64,000 nt of DNA from Desulfurellales bacterium (GTDB lineage Bacteria > Campylobacterota_A > Desulfurellia > Desulfurellales > Hippeaceae), in contig JALVUQ010000024.1 in the NCBI GenBank assembly GCA_027035575.1, positions 1 to 64,000 of the forward strand, read 5' to 3'. Position 1 is the stretch's first letter. The number at the start of each line of letters is the position of its first letter. The notes beneath the pieces are model-generated. The model was not told the origin of the DNA, made no database searches, and saw nothing but the letters and a program-made list of their open reading frames with translations. A program made the position numbers and the translations under genes. Below, piece by piece: positions 54,352 to 63,334 of the stretch.

Positions 54352-54379
54352 AAAAAAGGGCGCATAAACGCCCTTTTTT
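54352..54379 (-). terminator. Rho-independent terminator after etfA
   Basis: AAAAAAGGGCG, loop CATAAA, CGCCCTTTTTT: a near-perfect hairpin with T residues on both strands' reading, abutting the etfA stop. It separates etfBA from the thl operon. Confidence 0.85.
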
Positions 54380-55294
54380 CTAAGCACTTTTGAGTTTTTT
54401 TGTCAAAATTGGAACAAACTCGTTAACATCAGCCACAACAAACACATCTGCCACTTCACCTATGGGTGCATCTTTGTCTTTGTTAATTGCAACAACAAAG
54501 CCGGATTTTTTCATACCGGCAAGATGCTGTATGGCTCCTGAAATACCGCAAGCAATGTACAGTTTGGGAGCAACGGTCTGTCCTGTGGTTCCGACCTGGT
54601 GAGACTGGTCTAACCATTCGGCATCCACAACGGGTCTGCTTGCACCGAGCTCTCCGCCCAAGGTTTCAGCCAGCTCTTTCTCAAATTCAATGTTTTCTTT
54701 TTTGCCGACGCCTCTTCCGACGCTCACTATTACCTCCGCTTTTGTCAAATCAACGCCGGTTTTTTCCTGAACTTCATAGTCTATAAACTCAACGGAGGGT
54801 TCGACATCTCCAATATCAAGAGTTTCCACTTGAGGTGTCCCTTCAATAACAGGATTGAAGGCGCCGCCCTGCAGGGTTAAAACAGCCTTATCCGTTTTGG
54901 GTTTAACCTCTCTTCTGAATTTTGAGTTGCAGCAGGGGACGACGAACGTTCCGTCTTTATAGTCAACAACCTCCGATATTGGAGCAACCTTTAAATCTGC
55001 CGCCACTCTGAATGCCATATCCCAGCCGTATGAAGAGTGGCTGAATATGATATAGTCGGGATTCTCTTTATTTATTGCCTCTTCAATCAATTTTTTATGG
55101 GCATCGGGGTTGTACTCTTTGTATTTATCGGAATCCGCAAGATATACTTTACCGTCATAGGCTATTTGAGAGTCGCTTTTTGCCACGATAAACATTGCGC
55201 TTTCCATACCGAACTGCTTTGCAAAACCTACCAACTCATAGGTAGAATCTTCGATTTTTCCCTGTTTGCTTTCACCTATCAATAAAGCTTTCAT
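54380..55294 (-). CDS. etfA: Electron transfer flavoprotein, alpha subunit
   Basis: Larger subunit of ETF, which takes electrons from acyl-CoA dehydrogenases. 304 residues. The C-terminal FAD-binding domain shows [55 protein letters not shown], all diagnostic. It follows etfB by 19 bases. A strong terminator lies at its end. Confidence 0.97.
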   Translation of the reverse strand: MKALLIGESKQGKIEDSTYELVGFAKQFGMESAMFIVAKSDSQIAYDGKVYLADSDKYKEYNPDAHKKLIEEAINKENPDYIIFSHSSYGWDMAFRVAADLKVAPISEVVDYKDGTFVVPCCNSKFRREVKPKTDKAVLTLQGGAFNPVIEGTPQVETLDIGDVEPSVEFIDYEVQEKTGVDLTKAEVIVSVGRGVGKKENIEFEKELAETLGGELGASRPVVDAEWLDQSHQVGTTGQTVAPKLYIACGISGAIQHLAGMKKSGFVVAINKDKDAPIGEVADVFVVADVNEFVPILTKKLKSA

Positions 55295-55313
55295 TATTAA
55301 CCTCCAAATTTAC

Positions 55314-56087
55314 CTATTTAACAACCTGTGTTTTTTCTTTCAGTATCTTAATCAACTCGTCAGCCATCTCGTCAGCTTTACCCTCAAGCACAATTCCTCC
55401 GGCTTTTCTTTCGGGGAAATAGACCTTTTCGGTTTCAATCAACGGCTCTACCTTCAGCAGTTCTTCTATATTTACCGTTTTTAGTTCTTTTCTTTTTGCT
55501 TTCATTATGTTCGGCAGTGTCGGATATCTCGGAGTGTTTAACCCTAACTGGCAGGCAACGACTGCCGGTAGTTTGACTTTTACTTTTGCCCTTAAACCGC
55601 CCTCAAGCTCTCTTGCAACCTCAACATACCCCTCTTTATTCTCAAAGGCAACCACGGTACTTACAAACGAGTAGTTTAACATTCCGGCAAGAAGAGGAGC
55701 AAGTTGAGCTGAGCCTCTGTCTTGAGATTGAAGCCCCGTAAAGATAATGTCGAAGTTTTCGGATTTTGCATATTCGGCAATGGCAGATGCTTTTTGGAAC
55801 GGGTCTTTTAAGTGTTCTTCGTTGTCGAGTATGTGGATACCCTTGTCCGCACCCATTGCCAAGACCTTTCTGATTGCGTCTTTGACCCTCTCAGGACCGA
55901 TTGATAGAACCGTCAGTTCCGAACCCGACACCTTTTCCTTTAGTCTGACCGCTTCTTCTGCCGCATACTCGTCATACTCATTGATTTTATAGACCAAATC
56001 GCTTTGGTCATACCATTTGGAAGAAGAGTCAATCTTAAACTTGGATTCCATATCGGGAACCTGTTTCACACACACCAGAATCTTCAT
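55314..56087 (-). CDS. etfB: Electron transfer flavoprotein, beta subunit
   Basis: AMP-binding partner of EtfA. MKILVCVKQVPDMESKFKID at the start, and VLSIGPERVKDAIRKVLAMGADKGIHI and TGLQSQDRGSAQLAPLLA further on, are family hallmarks. 257 residues. AGGAGG lies before the ATG, and a promoter with an operator-like palindrome lies about 40 bases upstream. Confidence 0.97.
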   Translation of the reverse strand: MKILVCVKQVPDMESKFKIDSSSKWYDQSDLVYKINEYDEYAAEEAVRLKEKVSGSELTVLSIGPERVKDAIRKVLAMGADKGIHILDNEEHLKDPFQKASAIAEYAKSENFDIIFTGLQSQDRGSAQLAPLLAGMLNYSFVSTVVAFENKEGYVEVARELEGGLRAKVKVKLPAVVACQLGLNTPRYPTLPNIMKAKRKELKTVNIEELLKVEPLIETEKVYFPERKAGGIVLEGKADEMADELIKILKEKTQVVK

Positions 56088-56124
56088 TTAAGCCTCCTGT
56101 AAATGTTTTAAATTTCTAATCTAC

Positions 56125-56152
56125 ATCATAAACTTATTTACGTAAAAGTCAA
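56125..56152 (-). promoter_or_regulatory. Promoter of etfBA with palindromic operator
   Basis: On the minus strand TTGACT (56152-56147), a 16-base spacer, TATGAT (56130-56125). The spacer begins with the perfect palindrome TTTACGTAAA (56146-56137). The divergent fadD promoter has the same palindrome in the same place, also with a 16-base spacer. Confidence 0.75.
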
Positions 56153-56506
56153 GCTATTTTTGTTAACTAATTTCAAAAATGTAAAAAATCCGTTTGTTAT
56201 CTTTTTTGTTGAAGGAACAGAACTTGTCGGTCTGCAAGGGCAATGAAGCTTATTTGCATCTTTGATTTTATATGGCTGAAACAACAAAAGTTCTCTTTTA
56301 TAGGTGCTTTCAATAAGTTCTTGCTTATTTATATATCTTTTAAACTCGGTGCTACCGTTTTTTTGAGTTTGTTTAAAAAAATTTTCTTTAAGACTTGAAT
56401 AATAGTCCGTTATAACCTAATATTATATTGAAAAGAGAAACATAGTTAACAGGTTTGTATGTGGAGTAATGTTAAATGGTGGTTATAAAAACAGGTTGAA
56501 AAATGC
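56153..56506. other. Intergenic stretch between etfB and fadD promoters
   Basis: About 350 bases of AT-rich DNA between the two divergent promoters, within the 476-base gap between genes. I see no gene, RNA or terminator. A 51-codon open frame (56243-56398) is present but unconvincing. Confidence 0.4.
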
Positions 56507-56534
56507 TTGACATTTACGTAAAATGGTATATGCT
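56507..56534 (+). promoter_or_regulatory. Promoter of the long-chain fatty-acid operon with palindromic operator
   Basis: Consensus TTGACA (56507-56512), 16-base spacer, TATGCT (56529-56534), then AAGGGGG and the GTG start at 56564. The spacer begins with TTTACGTAAA (56513-56522), identical in sequence and position to the etfBA promoter. Confidence 0.78.
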
Positions 56535-56563
56535 AATAGTGAACGTATAAAAGGGGGTGTGTC

Positions 56564-58426
56564 GTGGCGGATAAAACAAGTTATCCTTTTAGGTCTATTC
56601 CCGAACTATTGATGAAGAACGCTTCGGTCTTCAAAAACGAAACTGCCGTGCTGTATAAGAAGGACGGGAAGTACATATCGATAACCTACGAAGAGCTTTA
56701 CCATAGGGGGCTGCAGGTTTCAAGAGGCTTGAAAAAGATGGGAATCAAAAAGGGCGATAAGGTTGCCATCTTGTCAGAAACCCGCCCTATGTGGATGTTA
56801 GCCGATTTTGGTATTCTCAATTTGGGATGTATAGAGGTTCCGATTTACCATACCGATTCTCCGGAGCAGATAGCCTATATATTGAACCATTCGGAGGCAA
56901 AGGTTGTTTTTGTGTCAACCAAAGCTCAGTATCAGAAGCTGCTTGATGTTGTCGATAAAATAAATATTGAATTTGTAGTATCGCACGACAGATTTTTGGG
57001 TGACCCTAAACTGCCGGTTTTGACACTGTTTCAACTTTCCGAGATTTCGGAAGATATATCCGAAGCCGAAAAAAAAGAGATTGAGGAGTCCATAAAAAGC
57101 ATAGAGCCTGATGAAATATACACGATTTTATACACCTCAGGAACAACCGGAAAACCAAAAGGCGTTTTGTTAACACATAAAAATATCATTTCAAATCTCT
57201 ACTACACGGAGAGAAAAACAGGAAAAATACTTACAAAAGACGACATATTTTTGACGTTTTTGCCGTTTTCCCACGTTTTGGGCAAGACCGACAGCTGCTA
57301 TCTTCCTATGTATGTAGGAGCCAAAATTGCTTTTGCGGAAAGCATAGAGACGATAGCTGACAATATGAAAGAGGTCAGACCTACAATAATGGTTACCGTG
57401 CCGAGATTGCTCGAAAAAATCTATGCGAGAATTATGGATGTTACGCACAATATGAGCGATACCAAAAAAGCACTTGTGCACTGGGCGATAGATGTCGGTA
57501 AAAATTACGTAGTTAAAAAATATGTAGAAAAGAAAGAACCGTCGGTTCTGAGATACTCAATTGCCGATAAGATTGTGTTTCAAAAGTTAAGAGGAAGTAT
57601 GGGGCTTGACAGGCTTAAATTTTTTGTTTCCGGAGGAGCGCCTCTTGATAAGGATTTGAATATATTCTATTGGGCTTGCGGACTCAAGGTTCTTGAGGGC
57701 TACGGCTTAACTGAAACATCACCCGTGTTGTGCGTTAATGAGCCCGATAACTTTAAATTCGGTTCCGTCGGCACGCTTCTTGAAGAAACAGAGGTTAAAA
57801 TTGCAGAAGACGGAGAATTGATATTCAGAGGTCCTCAGGTTGCAAAGGGGTATTATAAAATGCCCGAGGCAACAAAGGAGTCGTTTACCGAAGACGGTTG
57901 GTTTAAAACAGGCGATATAGGGCACATTGACGAGGACGGTTTCGTTTATATAACCGACAGAAAAAAAGAGATAATAATAACGGCGGGTGGAAAAAACGTT
58001 GCTCCTCAAGCCATAGAAAATGCCCTTAAATTCTCGAAATACATATCGAACGCCTGTTTGTATGGTGATAAAAAACCCTACATCGTTGCTCTTGTAACGC
58101 TTAATATCGAAAGAATTATAGACTATGCCAAAGAGCATAAGCTGAGATATCTCGATGTCTCCGATTTGGCAAAGAACGAAAAAATCATAAAGTTGATAAA
58201 AAACGAGATAGAGAAGGTCAATAAGAATCTTGCAAAAGTTGAAACCATTAAAAAATTTGCGATATTGCCGCAGGATTTCTCTATAGAGACAGGCGAATTG
58301 ACATCTACCTTGAAGCTAAAAAGAAGGGTAGTTTATCAAAAATACAAAGATATTATAGAGTGCCTCTATACAGACGAGGGAACCTGCTTTACCTGTGCCG
58401 AGGCTTCTTCCTCATCAAAATCCTAA
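56564..58426 (+). CDS. fadD: Long-chain acyl-CoA synthetase (fatty-acid CoA ligase)
   Basis: AMP-forming enzyme that activates fatty acids with ATP and CoA. 620 residues. YTSGTTGKPKGV (AMP-binding P-loop), YGLTETSPVL, GDIGHIDEDGFVYITDRKKE and the C-terminal lysine region are visible. Length and the VSGGAPLD and LPFSHV segments fit the long-chain (FAA1/FadD15-like) group. The C-terminal tail is odd: after the last domain comes CLYTDEGTCFTCAEASSSSKS, with three cysteines. GTG start after AAGGGGG. First gene of the plus-strand operon. Confidence 0.93.
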   Translation: MADKTSYPFRSIPELLMKNASVFKNETAVLYKKDGKYISITYEELYHRGLQVSRGLKKMGIKKGDKVAILSETRPMWMLADFGILNLGCIEVPIYHTDSPEQIAYILNHSEAKVVFVSTKAQYQKLLDVVDKINIEFVVSHDRFLGDPKLPVLTLFQLSEISEDISEAEKKEIEESIKSIEPDEIYTILYTSGTTGKPKGVLLTHKNIISNLYYTERKTGKILTKDDIFLTFLPFSHVLGKTDSCYLPMYVGAKIAFAESIETIADNMKEVRPTIMVTVPRLLEKIYARIMDVTHNMSDTKKALVHWAIDVGKNYVVKKYVEKKEPSVLRYSIADKIVFQKLRGSMGLDRLKFFVSGGAPLDKDLNIFYWACGLKVLEGYGLTETSPVLCVNEPDNFKFGSVGTLLEETEVKIAEDGELIFRGPQVAKGYYKMPEATKESFTEDGWFKTGDIGHIDEDGFVYITDRKKEIIITAGGKNVAPQAIENALKFSKYISNACLYGDKKPYIVALVTLNIERIIDYAKEHKLRYLDVSDLAKNEKIIKLIKNEIEKVNKNLAKVETIKKFAILPQDFSIETGELTSTLKLKRRVVYQKYKDIIECLYTDEGTCFTCAEASSSSKS

Positions 58427-58434
58427 GGAGATGA

Positions 58435-59685
58435 ATGATGATTTCCGATGTGCTTTTGGGCGAAACTCAAAAAGAGGTCAGGGCACGCACAATTGAGTTT
58501 GTGAAGAGTATTCCGACATCTCTGCTTTTGGATATGGATGAGGAAAAGGTAATATACCCCAAAGAGTTTTTAAAAAAGGCAGCCGAATACGGACTGTTGG
58601 GTTTAAGGTTTCCTAAGGAGTATGAAGGAAAAGGTCTTGGATGGACATCTGAGGTTGTTGCGATAGAGGAGATAGGCATTTTGGGCACAGCCCTAGCTTG
58701 TCTTTACTCCCTTGTTTCGATTGTAGGAGAGGCAATTAACACATTCGGAACAAAGCAGCAAAAAGAGAAGTTTCTAAAACCCACCATACAAGCAAAAATC
58801 GCTACGGCTGAGGGCTTGACAGAGCCAAGAGGTGGTTCGGACTTTTTTGCAGCTACAACAACGGCTGAAAGAAAAGGTGATTACTTCATTTTAAGAGGAC
58901 AGAAAAGATTTATTGTAGGCGGTGAAGGAGCGGACTACTTCCTTGTGTATGCCAAAACAGACAAAAATGCAAAACCCCATAAATCTATGACTGCTTTTCT
59001 GGTTGAAAGGGATGAGAATGTTAAAGTCAAGCATATATACGGGCTTATGGGAACAAGGGGCGGTGGTACTGCAAGGATATCGTTTGACAGTGTCAAGGTT
59101 CCGATTGAAAACGTGCTTGGCGGTGAAGATGGTATAAACAGAGGGGCTGACGTTTTTTATCAAATGATGATACCTGAGCGTATGACCTCGGCAGCCGGAG
59201 CTTTGGGTATGGCACAGGCGGCATTGGATATTGCAGCGGACTATTCTACAAAAAGAAAATCGTTTTCAAGACCGATAAAAAGCTATCAGGGTGTTTCTTT
59301 TAAGGTAGCCGATAGTTTAATTGAGCTCGATGCCGCAAGGGCGTTGGTATATGAAACGGCACAAGCCATAGATAGAAATGAGGAAGCGGGAAAAATCAGA
59401 AGACTTGTTTCGGAAAGTAAAGCCTATGCTACCGATATGGCTTGGAGGGTTGTCAACAGCTCTATGCAAATAATGGGCGGAATAGGCTATACGAATATAT
59501 ATCCCATAGAAAGACTTTTAAGGGATACGAGATTAATTATGATATGGACAGGTACAAATGAAATTATGAAGCTGATTATACAGCACGAATTCTATAAGGA
59601 GGTGAGCGAAAGAGGGATTGAAAGAAGAGATTTGGAGAAAGACGCAATAAATAGCGATTTGGAAGAAGAAAAGATTTACGAGTAG
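58435..59685 (+). CDS. fadE: Acyl-CoA dehydrogenase with Glu in the isovaleryl/long-chain position
   Basis: FAD-dependent first oxidation step. 416 residues. [22 protein letters not shown] and [19 protein letters not shown] mark the family. The usual catalytic Glu before GTNE is replaced by Thr (IWTGTNE), but [13 protein letters not shown] supplies a Glu at the position used by isovaleryl-CoA and long-chain dehydrogenases. Hence probably active with long or branched substrates. ATG 58435 or 58438; AAGGAG is upstream. Nine bases after fadD. Confidence 0.88.
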   Translation: MMISDVLLGETQKEVRARTIEFVKSIPTSLLLDMDEEKVIYPKEFLKKAAEYGLLGLRFPKEYEGKGLGWTSEVVAIEEIGILGTALACLYSLVSIVGEAINTFGTKQQKEKFLKPTIQAKIATAEGLTEPRGGSDFFAATTTAERKGDYFILRGQKRFIVGGEGADYFLVYAKTDKNAKPHKSMTAFLVERDENVKVKHIYGLMGTRGGGTARISFDSVKVPIENVLGGEDGINRGADVFYQMMIPERMTSAAGALGMAQAALDIAADYSTKRKSFSRPIKSYQGVSFKVADSLIELDAARALVYETAQAIDRNEEAGKIRRLVSESKAYATDMAWRVVNSSMQIMGGIGYTNIYPIERLLRDTRLIMIWTGTNEIMKLIIQHEFYKEVSERGIERRDLEKDAINSDLEEEKIYE

Positions 59686-59693
59686 GAGGAAGT

Positions 59694-62090
59694 ATGAAGG
59701 ATATTAGAAAGGTTGCTGTTTTAGGAGCAGGCGTTATGGGTTCGACCATAGCCGCACATATGGCTAACGCCGGTCTCGATGTGCTTCTGCTTGACATTGT
59801 CCCGAACAAGCTAACCGAAGAGGAAGAAAAGAAAGGGCTGACTCTGGAGGATAAGGCGGTAAGAAACAGAATTGTAATAAACGCCTTAAACAACTTAAAG
59901 AAGATGAAACCCGCAGCTTTGTATGTGAAAGACTACATTAAAAACATCGAAATCGGCAACTTTGAAGACGATATGCACAAAATAAAAGATTGCGATTGGG
60001 TCATTGAGGTTGTTGTCGAAAATTTGGATATTAAGAAATCTCTGCTTAAAGAGAAGGTCGTTCCGAATATAGGGCAGGATACGATACTCACATCAAACAC
60101 AAGCGGTCTGTCGATAAACGCTATGGCAGAAAGCGTTCCCGAGGATTTAAGAAAGAGATTCCTTATCACGCACTTTTTTAATCCGCCGAGATATATGAGG
60201 TTGATGGAGATTGTTCCGTCAAAATATACAGACCCCGAAATTGTCAAATTTATGGCTGACTTTATCTCATTTAGGCTTGGAAAGGGCATCGTATATGCCA
60301 AAGATACACCTAACTTCATAGGTAACAGAATCGGCGTTTATTTGATGTTTGCAGCCATAAAACATATGAAAGAGCTTGGGTTGAATGTTGAAGAGGTTGA
60401 TGCGGTTGCCGGACCTGTTATGGGATTTCCAAAAACGGCTGTTTTTAAATTGGCTGACCTTGTCGGCATAGACACACTTGTTCATGTCGGCAAAAATACA
60501 TACGAATTGATAGATTCGTCTGTTGATGATGAAAAGGATATATACAAGGTTCCAGAATTTCTCGACAATATGATTAAAAACAAATTGTTGGGCAATAAAA
60601 CAAAGAGGGGATTTTATTACAAAGAAAAGAAAGACGGAAAAAGAATTACCTACTACTACGATATAGAGACCGGTGAATACAAAGAGTCAAAGAAACCCAA
60701 ATTTGCATCCGTTCAAGCTGCATCTCAAGGCAAATCCCTTGCTGAAAAAATAAATATTTTGATAAACGGCAAGGATAAGGCTGCCGAGTTTGCCTGGAGA
60801 CTTTTAAGGGATGCGCTTTTGTATTCGTTTAAAAGAATTCCCGAAATTGCAGACGATGTTGTCAATATAGACAACGCTATGAAGTGGGGATACAACTGGA
60901 AGATGGGTCCTTTTGAGCTTTTTGATGCAATTGGCGTAAAAAGATTTGTAAAAAGGCTTGAAAAAGAGGGAACGGAAATACCGGAGAAACTGAAGAATAT
61001 TGAGAAGTTTTATAAGTTTGAAAACGGCAAGGAGTTTTATTTTGACATCTTAAAGGGTGAATTCAAAGAGATAGAAAAGCCGAAAAGCTATATAAAATTG
61101 GATATTCTCAAAAAGACAGGCTCACTTGTTGAAGAAAACAGCTCTGCTTCCATTATTGATTTGGGTGATGGTGTTTTCAATCTTGAATTCCACACAAAGA
61201 TGAACGCCATAGGCGCAGGTATAATATCTATGGCAAAGAAAGCCGTTCAAAGAGCGGAAAACGAGGGTGTGGCACTTGTTATATCAAACCAGGGAAAAAT
61301 TTTCTCAGCGGGAGCGAATCTTGCTTTAATAGCTACATCCATAGCCGAAGGTGCATTTGACGATATCTATATGGCTGTTAAGCAGTTTCAAAATATGACA
61401 ATGGGCTTTAAGTATGCAAAGGTTCCCGTTGTTTCGGCTCCGTTTAATATCACTGTAGGTGGGGGCTGCGAAACCTGTCTGCATTCCGATGCCATTGTAG
61501 CCCACGCAGAAACCTATATGGGTCTTGTAGAGGTTGGAGTCGGCTTAATTCCGGCAGGCGGAGGAACAAAAGAGATGGCGCTGAGGGCTATCCGGACGGT
61601 TCAGAACTTCAAAGCCCCGGATGTTACTCCCTTTATTGGAAAATATTTTGAAAATATAGCTATGGCTAAGGTTTCTATGTCGGCAAGAGAGGCTTTTGGG
61701 TTGGGGTATATGGACGATAGCGACTCCGTGACTATGGACATAGACAATCTCGTTTATGATGCAAAACAGGTTGCTCTGGCTTTGGCAAGAAACTACAGAC
61801 CGTCAAAACCGGTTACCGATGTTCCGGCACCCGGGCGTGATGTTTTTGCTACTATTAAAAACCTTTTATGGACGATGTATCAAGGAAAATTCATAAGCGA
61901 ATACGATATGAAGGTTGCCGAGAAGGTAGCATATGTTATGACAGGCGGAGATGTTTTACCGGCTACGATGATTTCGGAAGAGTATCTGCTTGAGTTGGAA
62001 AGAGAGGCATTCTTGCAGCTTTGCGGAGAAAAGAAAACAATTGAAAGAATACAACATATGCTAAAAACCGGAAAACCTTTAAGGAATTAG
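59694..62090 (+). CDS. fadN: FadN-type fused 3-hydroxyacyl-CoA dehydrogenase / enoyl-CoA hydratase
   Basis: Bifunctional beta-oxidation enzyme of 798 residues, domain order dehydrogenase then hydratase, as in Bacillus FadN and opposite to E. coli FadB. The N-terminal NAD fold has VLGAGVMGSTIA; SNTSGLSINAM and HFFNPPRYMRLMEIV follow; two C-terminal hydroxyacyl dehydrogenase segments (KRGFYYKEK, and NAMKWGYNWKMGPFELFD); then the crotonase domain with FSAGANLA, GGGCETCLHSD and LVEVGVGLIPAGGGT, both catalytic Glu present. GGAGG precedes the ATG; fadA follows after nine bases. Confidence 0.95.
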   Translation: MKDIRKVAVLGAGVMGSTIAAHMANAGLDVLLLDIVPNKLTEEEEKKGLTLEDKAVRNRIVINALNNLKKMKPAALYVKDYIKNIEIGNFEDDMHKIKDCDWVIEVVVENLDIKKSLLKEKVVPNIGQDTILTSNTSGLSINAMAESVPEDLRKRFLITHFFNPPRYMRLMEIVPSKYTDPEIVKFMADFISFRLGKGIVYAKDTPNFIGNRIGVYLMFAAIKHMKELGLNVEEVDAVAGPVMGFPKTAVFKLADLVGIDTLVHVGKNTYELIDSSVDDEKDIYKVPEFLDNMIKNKLLGNKTKRGFYYKEKKDGKRITYYYDIETGEYKESKKPKFASVQAASQGKSLAEKINILINGKDKAAEFAWRLLRDALLYSFKRIPEIADDVVNIDNAMKWGYNWKMGPFELFDAIGVKRFVKRLEKEGTEIPEKLKNIEKFYKFENGKEFYFDILKGEFKEIEKPKSYIKLDILKKTGSLVEENSSASIIDLGDGVFNLEFHTKMNAIGAGIISMAKKAVQRAENEGVALVISNQGKIFSAGANLALIATSIAEGAFDDIYMAVKQFQNMTMGFKYAKVPVVSAPFNITVGGGCETCLHSDAIVAHAETYMGLVEVGVGLIPAGGGTKEMALRAIRTVQNFKAPDVTPFIGKYFENIAMAKVSMSAREAFGLGYMDDSDSVTMDIDNLVYDAKQVALALARNYRPSKPVTDVPAPGRDVFATIKNLLWTMYQGKFISEYDMKVAEKVAYVMTGGDVLPATMISEEYLLELEREAFLQLCGEKKTIERIQHMLKTGKPLRN

Positions 62091-62099
62091 GAGGAGAAT

Positions 62100-63317
62100 A
62101 TGAGAAATCTTAGAAGTGCATATATAGTTGCCGCATACAGAACACCCGGATGCAGAACGGGGCGTGCGGCGAGACTGGGCAAGGGACAGTTTAAGGATTT
62201 CAGACCTGATGATTTGGCTGCCATAGCCATTAAAAGTGTTGTTGAAAAAACAGAAGTTGACCCAATGAGCATAGACGACGTTATCTTGGGCTGTGCTTTC
62301 CCTGAGGGTGAGCAGGGAATGAACGTTGCAAGAATAGCATCTCACAAAGCCGGACTGCCTTATCAGGTGCCGGGTATGACAATAAACAGATTTTGCTCAT
62401 CCGGTCTTCAGAGCATCACCATCGCAGCAGAAAAAATAATGGCGGGATTTGCAGATTGCGTTATAGCCGGCGGTACGGAATCTATGACTATGGTTCCTAT
62501 GGGAGGAATTAAATACTCGGCTAATCCTTATTTAATAGAAAACTGGCCTGAAACGTACACGCCTATGGGATTAACTGCCGAGTTTGTTGCTCAAAAACAC
62601 AATATCACAAGAGAGGCTCAGGATGAGTTTTCTTACTACTCACATATGAAAGCTGCAAAAGCCATCCAAGAGGGGAAGTTTAAAGACGAAATCATACCTG
62701 TTGAGGTTGAAAAAACGGTTGTTGAGGGAAACAAGGTTAAAAAGGTTAAGAAGATTGTTGATATTGACGACGGAGTGAGACCGGATACAACGATAGAGGG
62801 ACTTGCAAAATTGAAGCCTGTTTTTAAAGCCGACGGCACAATAACGGCTGGTAACTCGTCTCAAATGACGGATGCTGCTGCCGCTGTGATGGTTGTTTCA
62901 GAGGATTATCTCAAAAAGATGGGCAAAGACCCGATAGCAAGATTTGTTGTGTATGCCGTTGCCGGTGTTGAGCCGCATATGATGGGAGAGGGTCCTATTG
63001 CAGCCGTTCCGAAAGCTATGGAGTTGGCTAAAAAATTAGAAGGAATAAATATGGACGACATAGGCTTAATTGAGCTCAACGAAGCGTTTGCAGCTCAGTC
63101 GTTGGCTTGTATCAACGCATTGGGATGGAACGATATTAAAGACATAATTAATGTTAACGGCGGAGCTATAGCTTTGGGTCACCCGCTTGGAGCTACAGGC
63201 GCCAAGTTAACGGCAACGCTTTTAAATGAAATGAAAAGAAGAAATGTTAAATACGGACTTGAAACTATGTGTATCGGCGGCGGAATGGGCGCAGCCGGAA
63301 TATATGAATTAATGTAA
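62100..63317 (+). CDS. fadA: Acetyl-CoA acyltransferase (3-ketoacyl-CoA thiolase)
   Basis: Last step of beta-oxidation: releases acetyl-CoA and shortens the acyl chain. 405 residues. Active-site Cys in [20 protein letters not shown] with the catalytic His, and second Cys in CIGGGMG. GGAGG just before the ATG. Its place after fadN and before another acyl-CoA dehydrogenase gives an order like the Bacillus fadNAE operon. Confidence 0.95.
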   Translation: MRNLRSAYIVAAYRTPGCRTGRAARLGKGQFKDFRPDDLAAIAIKSVVEKTEVDPMSIDDVILGCAFPEGEQGMNVARIASHKAGLPYQVPGMTINRFCSSGLQSITIAAEKIMAGFADCVIAGGTESMTMVPMGGIKYSANPYLIENWPETYTPMGLTAEFVAQKHNITREAQDEFSYYSHMKAAKAIQEGKFKDEIIPVEVEKTVVEGNKVKKVKKIVDIDDGVRPDTTIEGLAKLKPVFKADGTITAGNSSQMTDAAAAVMVVSEDYLKKMGKDPIARFVVYAVAGVEPHMMGEGPIAAVPKAMELAKKLEGINMDDIGLIELNEAFAAQSLACINALGWNDIKDIINVNGGAIALGHPLGATGAKLTATLLNEMKRRNVKYGLETMCIGGGMGAAGIYELM

Positions 63318-63334
63318 TCAGGAGGAGATTTGTA

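Noticed and set aside
56243-56398. A 51-codon open frame between etfB and fadD
   Set aside because: AT-rich, Phe/Lys/Leu-dominated translation expected by chance, only a marginal AAGGG three bases before the ATG, and no recognisable feature.
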